Source: Microbacterium paulum
GTDB lineage: Bacteria > Actinomycetota > Actinomycetes > Actinomycetales > Microbacteriaceae
Direction of reading: 5' to 3'
Length of the DNA: 41,557 nucleotides
NCBI RefSeq assembly: GCF_015707995.1
Contig: NZ_JAAGRY010000025.1
Span: 1-41,557, forward strand
Position numbers and translations under genes: made by a program. The notes under the pieces were generated by a model. The model had not been told where the DNA came from, made no database searches, and saw nothing but the letters and a program-made list of their open reading frames with translations. Shown piece after piece: positions 8,445 to 16,330 of this stretch. Each line of letters starts with the position of its first letter. Within the stretch, counting starts at the first letter, position 1.

Positions 8445-9490
8445 GCCGGGGCGGATCCCGACATCGCCGCCCAGTCGACGACGTCCACGGCGTGAGCGCG
8501 GCCCTCGGCCAGTGCCGCTACATCGTGATCGACCATGATCTCGGCGAGCCGGGGCGCGGTCACCTGCGGTGACCAGCCCAGTTCGCGCTGGGCGAGGCCG
8601 AAGTCGCCGATGAGCGCGTCGACCTCAGTAGGGCGGAGGTAGCGCTCGTCGAAGCGGACATACTTTTCCCAGTCGAGCCCGACTCGGGAGAAGGAGAACT
8701 CGAGGAACTCGCGCACCGTACACGCCGTGTTCGTCGCCACGACGTAGTCCTGCGGAGTGTCGTGCTGCAGCATGCGCCACATCGCCTCGACGTACTCGGG
8801 TGCGTAGCCCCAGTCGCGCACGGCGTCGAGGTTGCCCATGTAGAGGTCCTCCTGCTCGCCCGCGGCGATCCGCGCGACGGCGCGCGTGATCTTGCGGGTC
8901 ACGAACGTCTCGCCACGACGGGGCGACTCGTGGTTGAAGAGGATGCCGTTGACGGCGAACAATCCGAACGCCTCGCGGTAGTTCTTGGTGATCCAGTACG
9001 AATAAACCTTCGCGGCGCCATACGGCGAGCGGGGGTAGAACGGGGTCGATTCGTTCTGCGGCGGCGGGGTCGCACCGAACATCTCGGAGCTGCTGGCCTG
9101 ATAGTACCGGCAGTCGATACCCGAGACGCGCACGGCTTCGAGGAGGCGAACGCTGCCGAGTCCCGTCGTGTCGCCGGTGTATTCCGGCTCGTCGAAGCTC
9201 ACGCGCACGTGCGACTGCGCGGCGAGGTTGTAGACCTCGTCGGGTCGGATCGTCCCCAGCAGGGTCACCAGACGCGACCCGTCGGTGAGGTCGCCGTAGT
9301 GGAGTGTGAGGCGCGGGTCGGGCGTGTGCGGGTCGGTGAAGAGGTGATCGATACGATGGGTGTTGAACGTCGACGCGCGGCGGATCAGCCCGTGCACCTC
9401 GTAGCCCTTCGCGAGCAGCAGCTCGGCGAGGTAGCTGCCGTCCTGGCCGGTGATGCCGGTGATGAGCGCGCGCTTGGCGGTGTGCGTCAT
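8441..9490 (-). CDS. gmd: GDP-mannose 4,6-dehydratase
   Basis: 349-residue short-chain dehydrogenase-type enzyme converting GDP-D-mannose to GDP-4-keto-6-deoxy-D-mannose. The NADP-binding motif [16 protein letters not shown] is at residues 11-26. The substrate-binding [18 protein letters not shown] follows, then the catalytic block [16 protein letters not shown] and [11 protein letters not shown] (YxxxK). A C-terminal YLRPTEVD motif is typical of Gmd. The ATG at 9490 has GAGGA just upstream. It lies in an operon with a ColD-like and a GMER/ColC-like enzyme, which together define its use. Confidence 0.96.
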   Translation of the reverse strand: MTHTAKRALITGITGQDGSYLAELLLAKGYEVHGLIRRASTFNTHRIDHLFTDPHTPDPRLTLHYGDLTDGSRLVTLLGTIRPDEVYNLAAQSHVRVSFDEPEYTGDTTGLGSVRLLEAVRVSGIDCRYYQASSSEMFGATPPPQNESTPFYPRSPYGAAKVYSYWITKNYREAFGLFAVNGILFNHESPRRGETFVTRKITRAVARIAAGEQEDLYMGNLDAVRDWGYAPEYVEAMWRMLQHDTPQDYVVATNTACTVREFLEFSFSRVGLDWEKYVRFDERYLRPTEVDALIGDFGLAQRELGWSPQVTAPRLAEIMVDHDVAALAEGRAHAVDVVDWAAMSGSAPA

Positions 9491-9536
9491 GTCGTCCTCT
9501 GTCTTCTCGTACGGCCGTGACCGATGGTGTTCAACG

Positions 9537-10706
9537 TCACAGACCGTCGACGACCGTCGCCAGCAGCTCGAGCTGGCGCGGGATCGGGTAGTGGTGGTTG
9601 CCGACGAACAGCCCGTTCTCATGAATATCGTCGGAGACGGGCAGCGTGTCGGGCACGATCGCGTCGAGATGGCGCATGACGGGGTTGCGGGTGAAATTGC
9701 CCGCAACCACCGGCCGCGCCTCGATTCCTGCAGCCGCGAGGGCGCGGGCGAGCTCCGCGCGGCGTCCGCCGAGGCGCCCCTCGAGCACCATGGCGAAGCC
9801 GAACCAGCTGCTCTCGCCGTTCTCGCGCTGGATGGTCAGGTCGTCGCGGTCGCCGAACAGGCGGACGAACTCGCGTCCGTTCTCGCGCCGGCCCGCGATG
9901 AGCGCGGGGAGCTTGGCGAGCTGCTCGATGCCGAGCGCGCCCGACATCTCCAGCGGCCGCACGTTGTAGCCCGGCAGCACGAAACGGAAGAGGTCGTCGA
10001 ACGCGTCGCCGCTCTTGGGGTGGATGAGGTTGTCGGCAGGCAGTTCGCGCGTCCATCCATGAGCACGGAGCGACACGGCCGCCTGGTAGGTGTACTCGTC
10101 GTCAGTTGTGACGAGGCCACCCTCCATCGTCGAGATGTGGTGCGAGAAGAAGGCGCTGTAGGTGCCTGCGAGGCCGAACGTGCCCGTGTGTCGGCCGTCC
10201 AGCGTCGCCCCGAGCGACTCGCAGTTGTCCTCGATGAGCACGAGCCCGTGGGCTTCGGCGAGGGCGCGGAGAGCCGGGAGATCCGCGGGGTTGCCGAGGA
10301 GGTTGACCGCGAGGATCGCCTTCGTGCGCTCCGTGATCGCCTCGGCGACGAGTGCGGTGTCGATGTTCAGGGTGTCGCGGTCCACGTCAACGAACCGCAG
10401 CCGCAGCCCCAGCTGATGAACCGGATAGTATGTCGTCGCCCACGACACCGCCGGCACGATGACCTCGTCGCCCGGGTTCAGATCGACGTCGGGGTTGACG
10501 AGGGCGGCGGCCACGGCGATGAGGTTCGCACTGCTGCCCGAGTTGACCATGACGGCGCGACGGGCTCCCATCGCCGCGGCGAACCGCTCCTCGAACTCGC
10601 GCACGAGCGGGCCCATCGTGAAGCGACCGCTCTCGATCACCTTCTGCAGCGCGGCGTACTCCGCCTCGTCCCACGTGGTCGTGGCAAGCGGGTAAACGAC
10701 ATCCAT
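9537..10706 (-). CDS. colD: PLP-dependent GDP-4-keto-6-deoxymannose 3-dehydratase (ColD-like)
   Basis: 389-residue DegT/DnrJ/StrS-fold protein. In this family the PLP Schiff-base lysine lies in a motif such as the SLYPTKNMTSGEGG of the paralogue at 21122. Aligned without gaps, this protein has [14 protein letters not shown], so the Lys is replaced by His189. That substitution is the mark of the deoxygenating branch, such as ColD (active-site His188) and the E1/RfbH 3-dehydratases, which remove the C3 hydroxyl instead of transaminating. Other PLP contacts (NSGSSANL near 55, [10 protein letters not shown] near 158) are kept. It starts two bases after the upstream epimerase stop and is followed by gmd. 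I infer the reaction from the family and context; a perosamine-type transaminase is excluded by the missing Lys. Confidence 0.82.
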   Translation of the reverse strand: MDVVYPLATTTWDEAEYAALQKVIESGRFTMGPLVREFEERFAAAMGARRAVMVNSGSSANLIAVAAALVNPDVDLNPGDEVIVPAVSWATTYYPVHQLGLRLRFVDVDRDTLNIDTALVAEAITERTKAILAVNLLGNPADLPALRALAEAHGLVLIEDNCESLGATLDGRHTGTFGLAGTYSAFFSHHISTMEGGLVTTDDEYTYQAAVSLRAHGWTRELPADNLIHPKSGDAFDDLFRFVLPGYNVRPLEMSGALGIEQLAKLPALIAGRRENGREFVRLFGDRDDLTIQRENGESSWFGFAMVLEGRLGGRRAELARALAAAGIEARPVVAGNFTRNPVMRHLDAIVPDTLPVSDDIHENGLFVGNHHYPIPRQLELLATVVDGL

Positions 10707-10708
10707 GC

Positions 10709-11647
10709 TCAATGTCCCTCCGTCGGTTCCAGGGTATCCAGGAACGCTGCGTACGACGCGCGCATCCCGTCGCGCAGCGAGGTCTGCGGATCCCACCCGA
10801 AGCGCTGCGCGCGCGAGGAGTCCATCAGCTTCTGGTGCATGCCCGCGGGCTTGGAGGCATCCGTGGCGAGCGTGCACTCGTAGCCGACCGTCTCCAGCGC
10901 CGCGCGGTAGTAGTCGAGGACGCTGTGATCGTCGCCCTGGCCGACGTTGAGCAGCGTCGGCCAGTCCGCCATGTCGTCGAGGCTCGCGACGACCCAGTCG
11001 GCGAGGTCCGCGACGTAGGTGAACTCCCGACGTGCCGTACCGTCTCCCCACACGTCGATAGAGACCGCTCCGGTCGTTTTGGCGCGGTGCGCTTTCGCGA
11101 TCGTCGCGGCGACGAGGTGGCCCTTGTCGAGCGAGAAGTCGTCGTTCGGGCCGTACAGATTCGAGGGGATCACGACGCGGTAGGCTCGGCCGAGCTGGTC
11201 TGAGACGTACTGGCAGTAGCGCGCGGCCGCGATCTTCGCGATCGCGTAGCCCTCGTTCGTGGGCTCCAGCGGCGCGGCGAGCACGTCCTCCTCGACGAGC
11301 GGCTGGCGGTAGTCCTTCGGATACATGCAGGAGCTGCCGAAGTAGAGGAACCTCTCGACGCCCGCATCGGTCGCCGCCGACAGCAGGTTCGAATCCATGA
11401 GGATGTTGTCGATGAGGAAGCCCGAGGGATCGGCCATGTTGGCGGCGATGCCGCCCACGCGCGCCGCGGCATGGATGACGAGAGCCGGCTGGATCCGCTC
11501 GATCAACGCGCGCACGGATGCCTGATCGCGCAGGTCGGCGTCGGCGCGCGTCACGACGACCAACTCGTCGGTGCGGGACTGGCGCGCCCAGGCATCCTGC
11601 AGCGCGCGCGCGAGCATGCCATTGCCACCGGTCAGCAGAACGCGCAT
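10709..11647 (-). CDS. colC: GDP-L-colitose synthase / GDP-L-fucose synthase-type epimerase-reductase
   Basis: 312-residue bifunctional 3,5-epimerase/4-ketoreductase of the GMER (WcaG/Fcl) family. The NADP site is TGGNGMLARAL (residues 6-16), and VHAAARVGGIAANM-type residues are near 57-71. The reductase Tyr134 and Lys138 lie in NEGYAIAKIA. Cys107 (SSCMYP) and His177 (KGHLVA), the acid/base pair that inverts ring carbons in GMER, are both present at the E. coli positions minus two. A dTDP/UDP-type simple epimerase is therefore unlikely. With a ColD-like enzyme next to it, the product would be GDP-L-colitose (ColC role). Without ColD activity it would be GDP-L-fucose, and both may be made. The ATG at 11647 has GGAG eight bases upstream. 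It is the first gene of the operon. Confidence 0.85.
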   Translation of the reverse strand: MRVLLTGGNGMLARALQDAWARQSRTDELVVVTRADADLRDQASVRALIERIQPALVIHAAARVGGIAANMADPSGFLIDNILMDSNLLSAATDAGVERFLYFGSSCMYPKDYRQPLVEEDVLAAPLEPTNEGYAIAKIAAARYCQYVSDQLGRAYRVVIPSNLYGPNDDFSLDKGHLVAATIAKAHRAKTTGAVSIDVWGDGTARREFTYVADLADWVVASLDDMADWPTLLNVGQGDDHSVLDYYRAALETVGYECTLATDASKPAGMHQKLMDSSRAQRFGWDPQTSLRDGMRASYAAFLDTLEPTEGH

Positions 11648-11846
11648 GTTTCGATCTCCAGTCGAGGAAGGTGGGACGGGACCCTCCCCATGAGAGTCGG
11701 AACCGGGCTCCAGTGTAGACGGCGCCGCCCTCTCGGGCGGGCCCGCGGGCACGGGTAGACTTGCCCGGTCTCGTGCGCCGCGCGCCGGGGCACCCCCGAC
11801 GGACGCTGCCGGCGTCCGCCCACGTCCGTGAGGCACGCACACCACC
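11648..11846. promoter_or_regulatory. Divergent intergenic region colC / wzx
   Basis: This gap of 199 bp must hold promoters for both directions. On the minus strand TACACT (11712-11717) is a plausible -10 box, giving a leader of roughly 58 nt with GGAG before the ATG. On the plus strand TAGACT near 11756 is a candidate. No convincing -35 boxes were seen, and the middle is very GC-rich with small hairpins. Confidence 0.35.
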
Positions 11847-13127
11847 ATGTCCGATCACCCCCCCGCCCCCGAGGACGACGTCGCCCGCGGCGGACTGTCG
11901 GGGCACGTGCGGTCGCACGCCCGGGGCCTGTCGGAGGTCGTGCTCGCCAGCATCCTCGGCGTTCTCGCGTCGTTCGTGTTCCAGATCGCGAGCGCGCGCT
12001 ACCTCGCTCCCGCCGAGTTCGGTCTGCTGTCGGCCTTCCTCGCGGTGGTCAGCACCGCGGCGATCGGAAGCTCGTCGCTGCAGAACATCGTGACGGTGCA
12101 GACCGCCGATGCGCTCGCCCATCCGGAGCGGCCCGTCGCCCGGCGCCGCATCCCCGTCGACGCTCTCGTGATCGGCGCGGTGGGCGGCGCACTTGTCGCC
12201 GCCGCGTCGCCGTTCCTCGGGGCCGCCTTGGACAGTTCGGCGAGCGTCGTGCTCGCAGCCGCCCTCTGCATTCCGCTGAGCTTCGTCTTCGCCGACGCGC
12301 TCGGACTTCTGCAGGGATCTGGCCAGGTGTCGCGGGCGGTCTGGTGGTCGACCGTCTCGCTCGTCCTCCGCGTCGGCCTCCTCGTCATCGCGATCATCGC
12401 TGCGTGGGGCATCGCGGGGGTGATCGGCGCCGTCGTCGTCGCGACGGCGGCGACTCTCGTCGGAGCGGTGTGGTCGGCGCGGCGCGTGCCGCGTCCCGCG
12501 GGCGGCGCGTTCACCCGCGACGGCGCGGCGATCGTCGTCCTGACAGTCGCCTTCGCGTGGTTGACCTCCTCCGATGTCCTGTTCCTCCGCGCCGGGGAGG
12601 CATCCGCGCTTGCGGGGTCGTATGCGGCCGCGACGGTACTCGTCAAGGCGGGATTCCTCGTCCCCTCGACGCTCTCGCTGTACCTCCTCCCCCGCTTCGT
12701 TCGCAACCGCGGGAACCGTCATCTGTCGCGAATGGGCGTTCTCGTCACCCTGGGGCTGTCGTTGGCGACGAGCCTCGCGATGATCACGGTGTTCGCCCTT
12801 CTCGGGCCGTGGCTGATCCACCTGCTGTACGGCGAGGAGTTCGCCATGACGGCAGAACTCCTGGTTCCGGTGTGCCTGGCCTACCTGCCGTGGATGGCCG
12901 CGCAGGGGATGCTCATCAAGATGACGTCGTTCGCCTCACGCGCCGGGGCCGCCGTCCTCGCCGTCGCGGTCGCCGTCCAGTTCTTCGCCTTCCAGACCGT
13001 CACCCCGGATGTCACCGCGATGCTCGTGTGGTTCGGCGCGATCGGCGTCGTCGTGGTGGCGTCCTTCCTCGTGATCGACAGCAGACATGCCAGGCGGACA
13101 GACCCGGCGGAGAGGACGGACGCATGA
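11847..13127 (+). CDS. wzx: Oligosaccharide flippase (Wzx/MOP superfamily)
   Basis: 426-residue membrane protein with twelve or so hydrophobic segments. The N-terminal amphipathic segment and the first helices (SEVVLASILGVLASFVFQIASARYLAPAEFGLLSAFLAVVSTAA) have the pattern of polysaccharide-synthase/MVF flippases. They move polyprenyl-diphosphate-linked repeat units across the membrane. The stop overlaps the GT11 start (ATGA), so the flippase and the fucosyl/colitosyltransferase are coupled and probably serve the same repeat unit. It diverges from the colC-colD-gmd operon. Confidence 0.85.
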   Translation: MSDHPPAPEDDVARGGLSGHVRSHARGLSEVVLASILGVLASFVFQIASARYLAPAEFGLLSAFLAVVSTAAIGSSSLQNIVTVQTADALAHPERPVARRRIPVDALVIGAVGGALVAAASPFLGAALDSSASVVLAAALCIPLSFVFADALGLLQGSGQVSRAVWWSTVSLVLRVGLLVIAIIAAWGIAGVIGAVVVATAATLVGAVWSARRVPRPAGGAFTRDGAAIVVLTVAFAWLTSSDVLFLRAGEASALAGSYAAATVLVKAGFLVPSTLSLYLLPRFVRNRGNRHLSRMGVLVTLGLSLATSLAMITVFALLGPWLIHLLYGEEFAMTAELLVPVCLAYLPWMAAQGMLIKMTSFASRAGAAVLAVAVAVQFFAFQTVTPDVTAMLVWFGAIGVVVVASFLVIDSRHARRTDPAERTDA

Positions 13128-14008
13128 ACGCGCATCGCGACGGCGTCACAGGCTACGTCATGGGCGGCCTGGGCAATCAGATCTTCATTCTCGCCGCGGC
13201 GTGGGAGCAGGCTCGACGGCTGGGCGTACCGGTCCACCTCGACCGGTCGCATTTCGCGGTCGGCGGCACGTTCGCGTACGGGCTCGATGCTTTCGACCAT
13301 CCCGCGACCGTGCTGGAGCCGGGGGAGTCTCCGTGGCGCTCTGTGCGGATCAACCGCGAGCGTGTGCTGCCGGTCCCCCGCCGGCCCTGGGGACACATCT
13401 ACCTCGAGCGCGACGGCGACACCTACTCGCCCGCGATCGAGAGGATCCGCCCCGGCACGACCCTCATCGGCTACTTCCAGTCGCCGAAGTATTTCCCTTC
13501 GGTGCGCGACGAACTGAGCGCGTCGATGCTCGCCGTGCCGGATTCCGACGCCGAGGCGGCGACGATCTCGCAGATGCTCGAGAACCCCGCGATCTCGCTA
13601 CACCTGCGCCGCGGCGACTATCTCGCCGTCTCGGAGGATCGGCAGTTCATCGCGTCGGTCGCCTACGCGGTCCGCGCGATCCGTCTGCTGCGCTCGATGG
13701 GCGTCGATCTTCCCGTTCGCGTGTTCTCCGACTCGGTCGACCTCGTCAAACAGGAGCTGCGGGGCATCCCGGGCGACTTCGAGTTCGTCGAGGACGGCCT
13801 TCTGGGCACATGGGCGAGCCTAAAGGCGATGTCGGCCGGGCGCGCGATGATCATGAGCAACTCGAGCTTCAGCTGGTGGGGCGCCGAGCTCATGCGGCGC
13901 CGATTCGGCGGCGACACTCCGGTCATCGCACCGCGGCCGTGGACGCAGACGGGCACGGCGAAGGCCGACCTGCTGGACCCCGACTGGATCAGCCTCGACG
14001 CGCGCTGA
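13124..14008 (+). CDS. GT11 alpha-1,2-fucosyl/colitosyltransferase
   Basis: 294-residue GT11 (alpha-1,2-fucosyltransferase) family protein. All family blocks are visible: GGLGNQIF at residues 14-21 (donor side), HLRRGDY at 160-166 (GDP-binding Arg pair) and SNSSFSWWGA at 245-254. Enzymes of this family use GDP-L-fucose, and some bacterial members accept GDP-L-colitose, which differs only by lacking the C3 hydroxyl. The divergent colC-colD-gmd operon provides the matching GDP-sugar. The ATG at 13124 overlaps the flippase stop. Confidence 0.9.
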   Translation: MNAHRDGVTGYVMGGLGNQIFILAAAWEQARRLGVPVHLDRSHFAVGGTFAYGLDAFDHPATVLEPGESPWRSVRINRERVLPVPRRPWGHIYLERDGDTYSPAIERIRPGTTLIGYFQSPKYFPSVRDELSASMLAVPDSDAEAATISQMLENPAISLHLRRGDYLAVSEDRQFIASVAYAVRAIRLLRSMGVDLPVRVFSDSVDLVKQELRGIPGDFEFVEDGLLGTWASLKAMSAGRAMIMSNSSFSWWGAELMRRRFGGDTPVIAPRPWTQTGTAKADLLDPDWISLDAR

Positions 14009-14016
14009 GCGGCGCC

Positions 14017-15099
14017 TCACTCTCCGGGTACGGCGAAGCCTCGGGCGATGAGGTCGTCGACGATGATGTCGGAGGGCGACGCGCCCGCCTCGATGTTTGT
14101 CTGCCGCAGCCGCTCGTAGTCACCGAGGAACGAGCGGACCGTGCCCTGGTCCCAGCCGGACAGCACGGCGCTCGTGCCGAACCCCTCCTGCCCCTCGGTG
14201 ACCTTACGGTGGATGAGGGTGGGGATGCCGAGCGCCGCGGCCTCCTGCTGGATGCCACCGGAATCGGTCACGATGAACCTCGCCCCCTGCATCGCGGCGA
14301 CGAACTGCCCATGCTCGAGCTTTGTCATCACAGAGAACTTCGTGAGACCGAGGTCGGCGATCGAGCGCTCGATCGCCTCCCGCGAGTAGGAGTCGACGAT
14401 CAGGCGCAGCGGGAGCGGGCTGTTCTGATCGAGGGTGCGCAGCGTCTCGGCGACGAGCGCTGGGTTGGAGATGAACTCGTAGCGGTGCAGTAGCACGAGG
14501 GCGTAAGGGTCGGCCGTGGCATCCGTCGCGCCTTGCGCCGCATCGCGCACGGCGTCTTTGGCGGTGTTGCCATGCGTCAGGACCACGTTCTGCCGATCGG
14601 TGAGGTTGTCCGCGGCCTCCTGCGAGGGGACGTAGTGGATAGTCGCGAACCTGCCGACGACGCGGCGGTCAAGCTCCTCAGGGAACGGGTGGCGCCAGTT
14701 GCCCGACCGCAGCCCCGCCTCGATGTGCGCGACGGGCGTCCGCAGTCGCCGTCCGATGAACGTGCCGAGGACCGTCGTCATGGTGTCGCCGTGCACGACG
14801 ACGAGCGACCCCGGAGGGAGCTCGCGCCGGATCCGACGCAGGTTCTTCACGCCCCACGCGACGACGTCGAACGCCCAGCCCACCATCTGCAGCGGCGTCT
14901 TCAGGGGCTTCCCCCGCCATCCGTCGGCGATGATCCGGTCCGGCGCCTTCAGCCCGAGCTCGGGGATGGCGCGGCGCAGCGCCACGGTGTGCTGCTGGGT
15001 GATCCACTGCTCGTAGGCGATGCCGCGCTCCTGCAGCCTGCGCGCTACGGGGGCGACTTTGATCGCCTCGGCCGTCGTTCCGTATATGAAGATGATCAT
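14017..15099 (-). CDS. UDP-N-acetylglucosamine 2-epimerase-like enzyme (divergent, non-hydrolysing type)
   Basis: 360-residue GT-B-fold epimerase related to WecB/MnaA. It keeps VVHGDTMTTVLGTFIG (catalytic Asp), VAHIEAGLRSGNW and HPFPEELDRR (two catalytic Glu), VLTHGNTAKDAV, and the nucleotide-binding TDSGGIQQEAAALGIPTL. The usual HRREN element is HRYEF here, so the His is kept but the following residues differ. The first block is IIFIYGTTAEAIKVAPV rather than the usual FGTRPEAIK. It may act on UDP-GlcNAc or on a derivative, as WbpI does with the diacetamido-uronate made by a WbpB/E/D set such as the one at 20109-22833. The start overlaps the upstream GT2 stop (ATGA). Confidence 0.75.
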   Translation of the reverse strand: MIIFIYGTTAEAIKVAPVARRLQERGIAYEQWITQQHTVALRRAIPELGLKAPDRIIADGWRGKPLKTPLQMVGWAFDVVAWGVKNLRRIRRELPPGSLVVVHGDTMTTVLGTFIGRRLRTPVAHIEAGLRSGNWRHPFPEELDRRVVGRFATIHYVPSQEAADNLTDRQNVVLTHGNTAKDAVRDAAQGATDATADPYALVLLHRYEFISNPALVAETLRTLDQNSPLPLRLIVDSYSREAIERSIADLGLTKFSVMTKLEHGQFVAAMQGARFIVTDSGGIQQEAAALGIPTLIHRKVTEGQEGFGTSAVLSGWDQGTVRSFLGDYERLRQTNIEAGASPSDIIVDDLIARGFAVPGE

Positions 15100-16154
15100 G
15101 CGGACTCCTCGTCACGCTTCGGGGTGAAGGATGCGCGGTGCAGGATCGTGCCGCGCACGAGACCGAGCCAGAACGGCACGACGAACACCGGCAGGCACGC
15201 CACATAGGCGAGTATGCCGCGCGCGGGCGCACGGTTGCGCGCGGCGAGAACGACCGGCGCGAGGATGGCCGCCGCCGACAGCCCGAGGCCGACGGCGACC
15301 GCCCCCCGTGCGCCGCGCGCGAGCAGGAGCGCTCCTCCGGCCAGCAGCGCGACCGGCGCGAGGGCGAGCAGGACCAGCACGACCGAGCGCAGACGCGTCG
15401 TACCCGCGTAGCTGTCGACGAAAAGAGTCCCGCGGTCGAAGGTGTGGCGCACGAACGACGCGAGGGTCGTCCGCGGGCGGTAGGTCGCCGAGAACTCCGG
15501 GTCGAGGCGAATCGGCGCGTGCGCGGCGATCCAACGAAGCAGCTTCGTATCGTCCGAGACGAGCCGTGCATCGCCCTCGGGCCACGTCGCGTTGAAGGCG
15601 TCGAGAAGCAGATCCCGCTCACCGAGGAACATCGTGGTCCCTTTCGGCGCCTGATCGAAGGTCTCGGGCGTCAGATCGAACGGGCGTGGCGACCGCAGGA
15701 ACCGGCCCCAGAACACGTGGGTTGGAACCTCCCAGAAGAGCCCGACCAGGGGCGCCGCGGAGTCGGTGCGGACGTAGGCGTTCCAGGCGCGCGGTGCGCC
15801 GTCCGCCTCGAGCGCCGCCAGGACGTGTCGGATCGTGGTGGCATCGACGAGCACGCGCGAGTCCAGGAACAGCACGTGGCGTGCGTGCGCCGCTTCGAGC
15901 CCTGCGAATCTCGCGAGGAACCGTCCGCCGTTTGGCTGGGTGATCACCGACACGGGGGCCGGGAAGGATTCGGCGAGCGAGCATGCCGTACCGGCGGTAT
16001 CGTCGGTGGATCCGTCATCGACGACGATGACTTCGATCTCCGCACGCGCCACCGTGATCGCCTCGGCGAGCGCCGCGAACGTCGAGGGCAGCCACGGCGC
16101 CGAGTCAAAGGCCGGGATGACGATGCTGAGCGAGGGGATTGTCGCATCCGGCAT
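15096..16154 (-). CDS. Glycosyltransferase family 2 with C-terminal membrane helices
   Basis: 352-residue protein. Residues 1-220 form a GT-A domain: SLSIVIPAFDSAPWLPSTF, then EVIVVDDGSTDDTAG, NGGRFLARFAGLE and VLFLDSRVLVD in place of a classical DxD, with VSDDTKLLRW further on. Two to four hydrophobic segments follow (VVLVLLALAPVALLAGGALLLARG, the AVAVGLGLSAAAILAPVVLAAR region, and FVVPFWLGLVRGT), tying it to the membrane. It is coupled to the epimerase-like gene by an ATGA overlap, which suggests use of that enzyme's product. The donor cannot be named from sequence. Confidence 0.8.
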   Translation of the reverse strand: MPDATIPSLSIVIPAFDSAPWLPSTFAALAEAITVARAEIEVIVVDDGSTDDTAGTACSLAESFPAPVSVITQPNGGRFLARFAGLEAAHARHVLFLDSRVLVDATTIRHVLAALEADGAPRAWNAYVRTDSAAPLVGLFWEVPTHVFWGRFLRSPRPFDLTPETFDQAPKGTTMFLGERDLLLDAFNATWPEGDARLVSDDTKLLRWIAAHAPIRLDPEFSATYRPRTTLASFVRHTFDRGTLFVDSYAGTTRLRSVVLVLLALAPVALLAGGALLLARGARGAVAVGLGLSAAAILAPVVLAARNRAPARGILAYVACLPVFVVPFWLGLVRGTILHRASFTPKRDEESA

Positions 16155-16330
16155 CGTCTACACGCTCCCGGGGCGTGCGACTCGGCGAAGCGTCGGCGTC
16201 GTTTCGACGGCACCGCCCGGATACGATGGGTACGGCTGGGCGATCACCGCTTCAGCCTACCGGGCCGGTCCGGATGGACGCTCATCCTCGAGCGCGGGCG
16301 CGGCCCCTATCGACCAGGAGCGATTTCCGC

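Noticed and set aside
9537..12821. A 1094-codon minus-strand frame
   Set aside because: Only 9537-10706 encodes the PLP enzyme. The upstream part is a shadow of the colC gene and an antisense frame of wzx, with no plausible protein composition.
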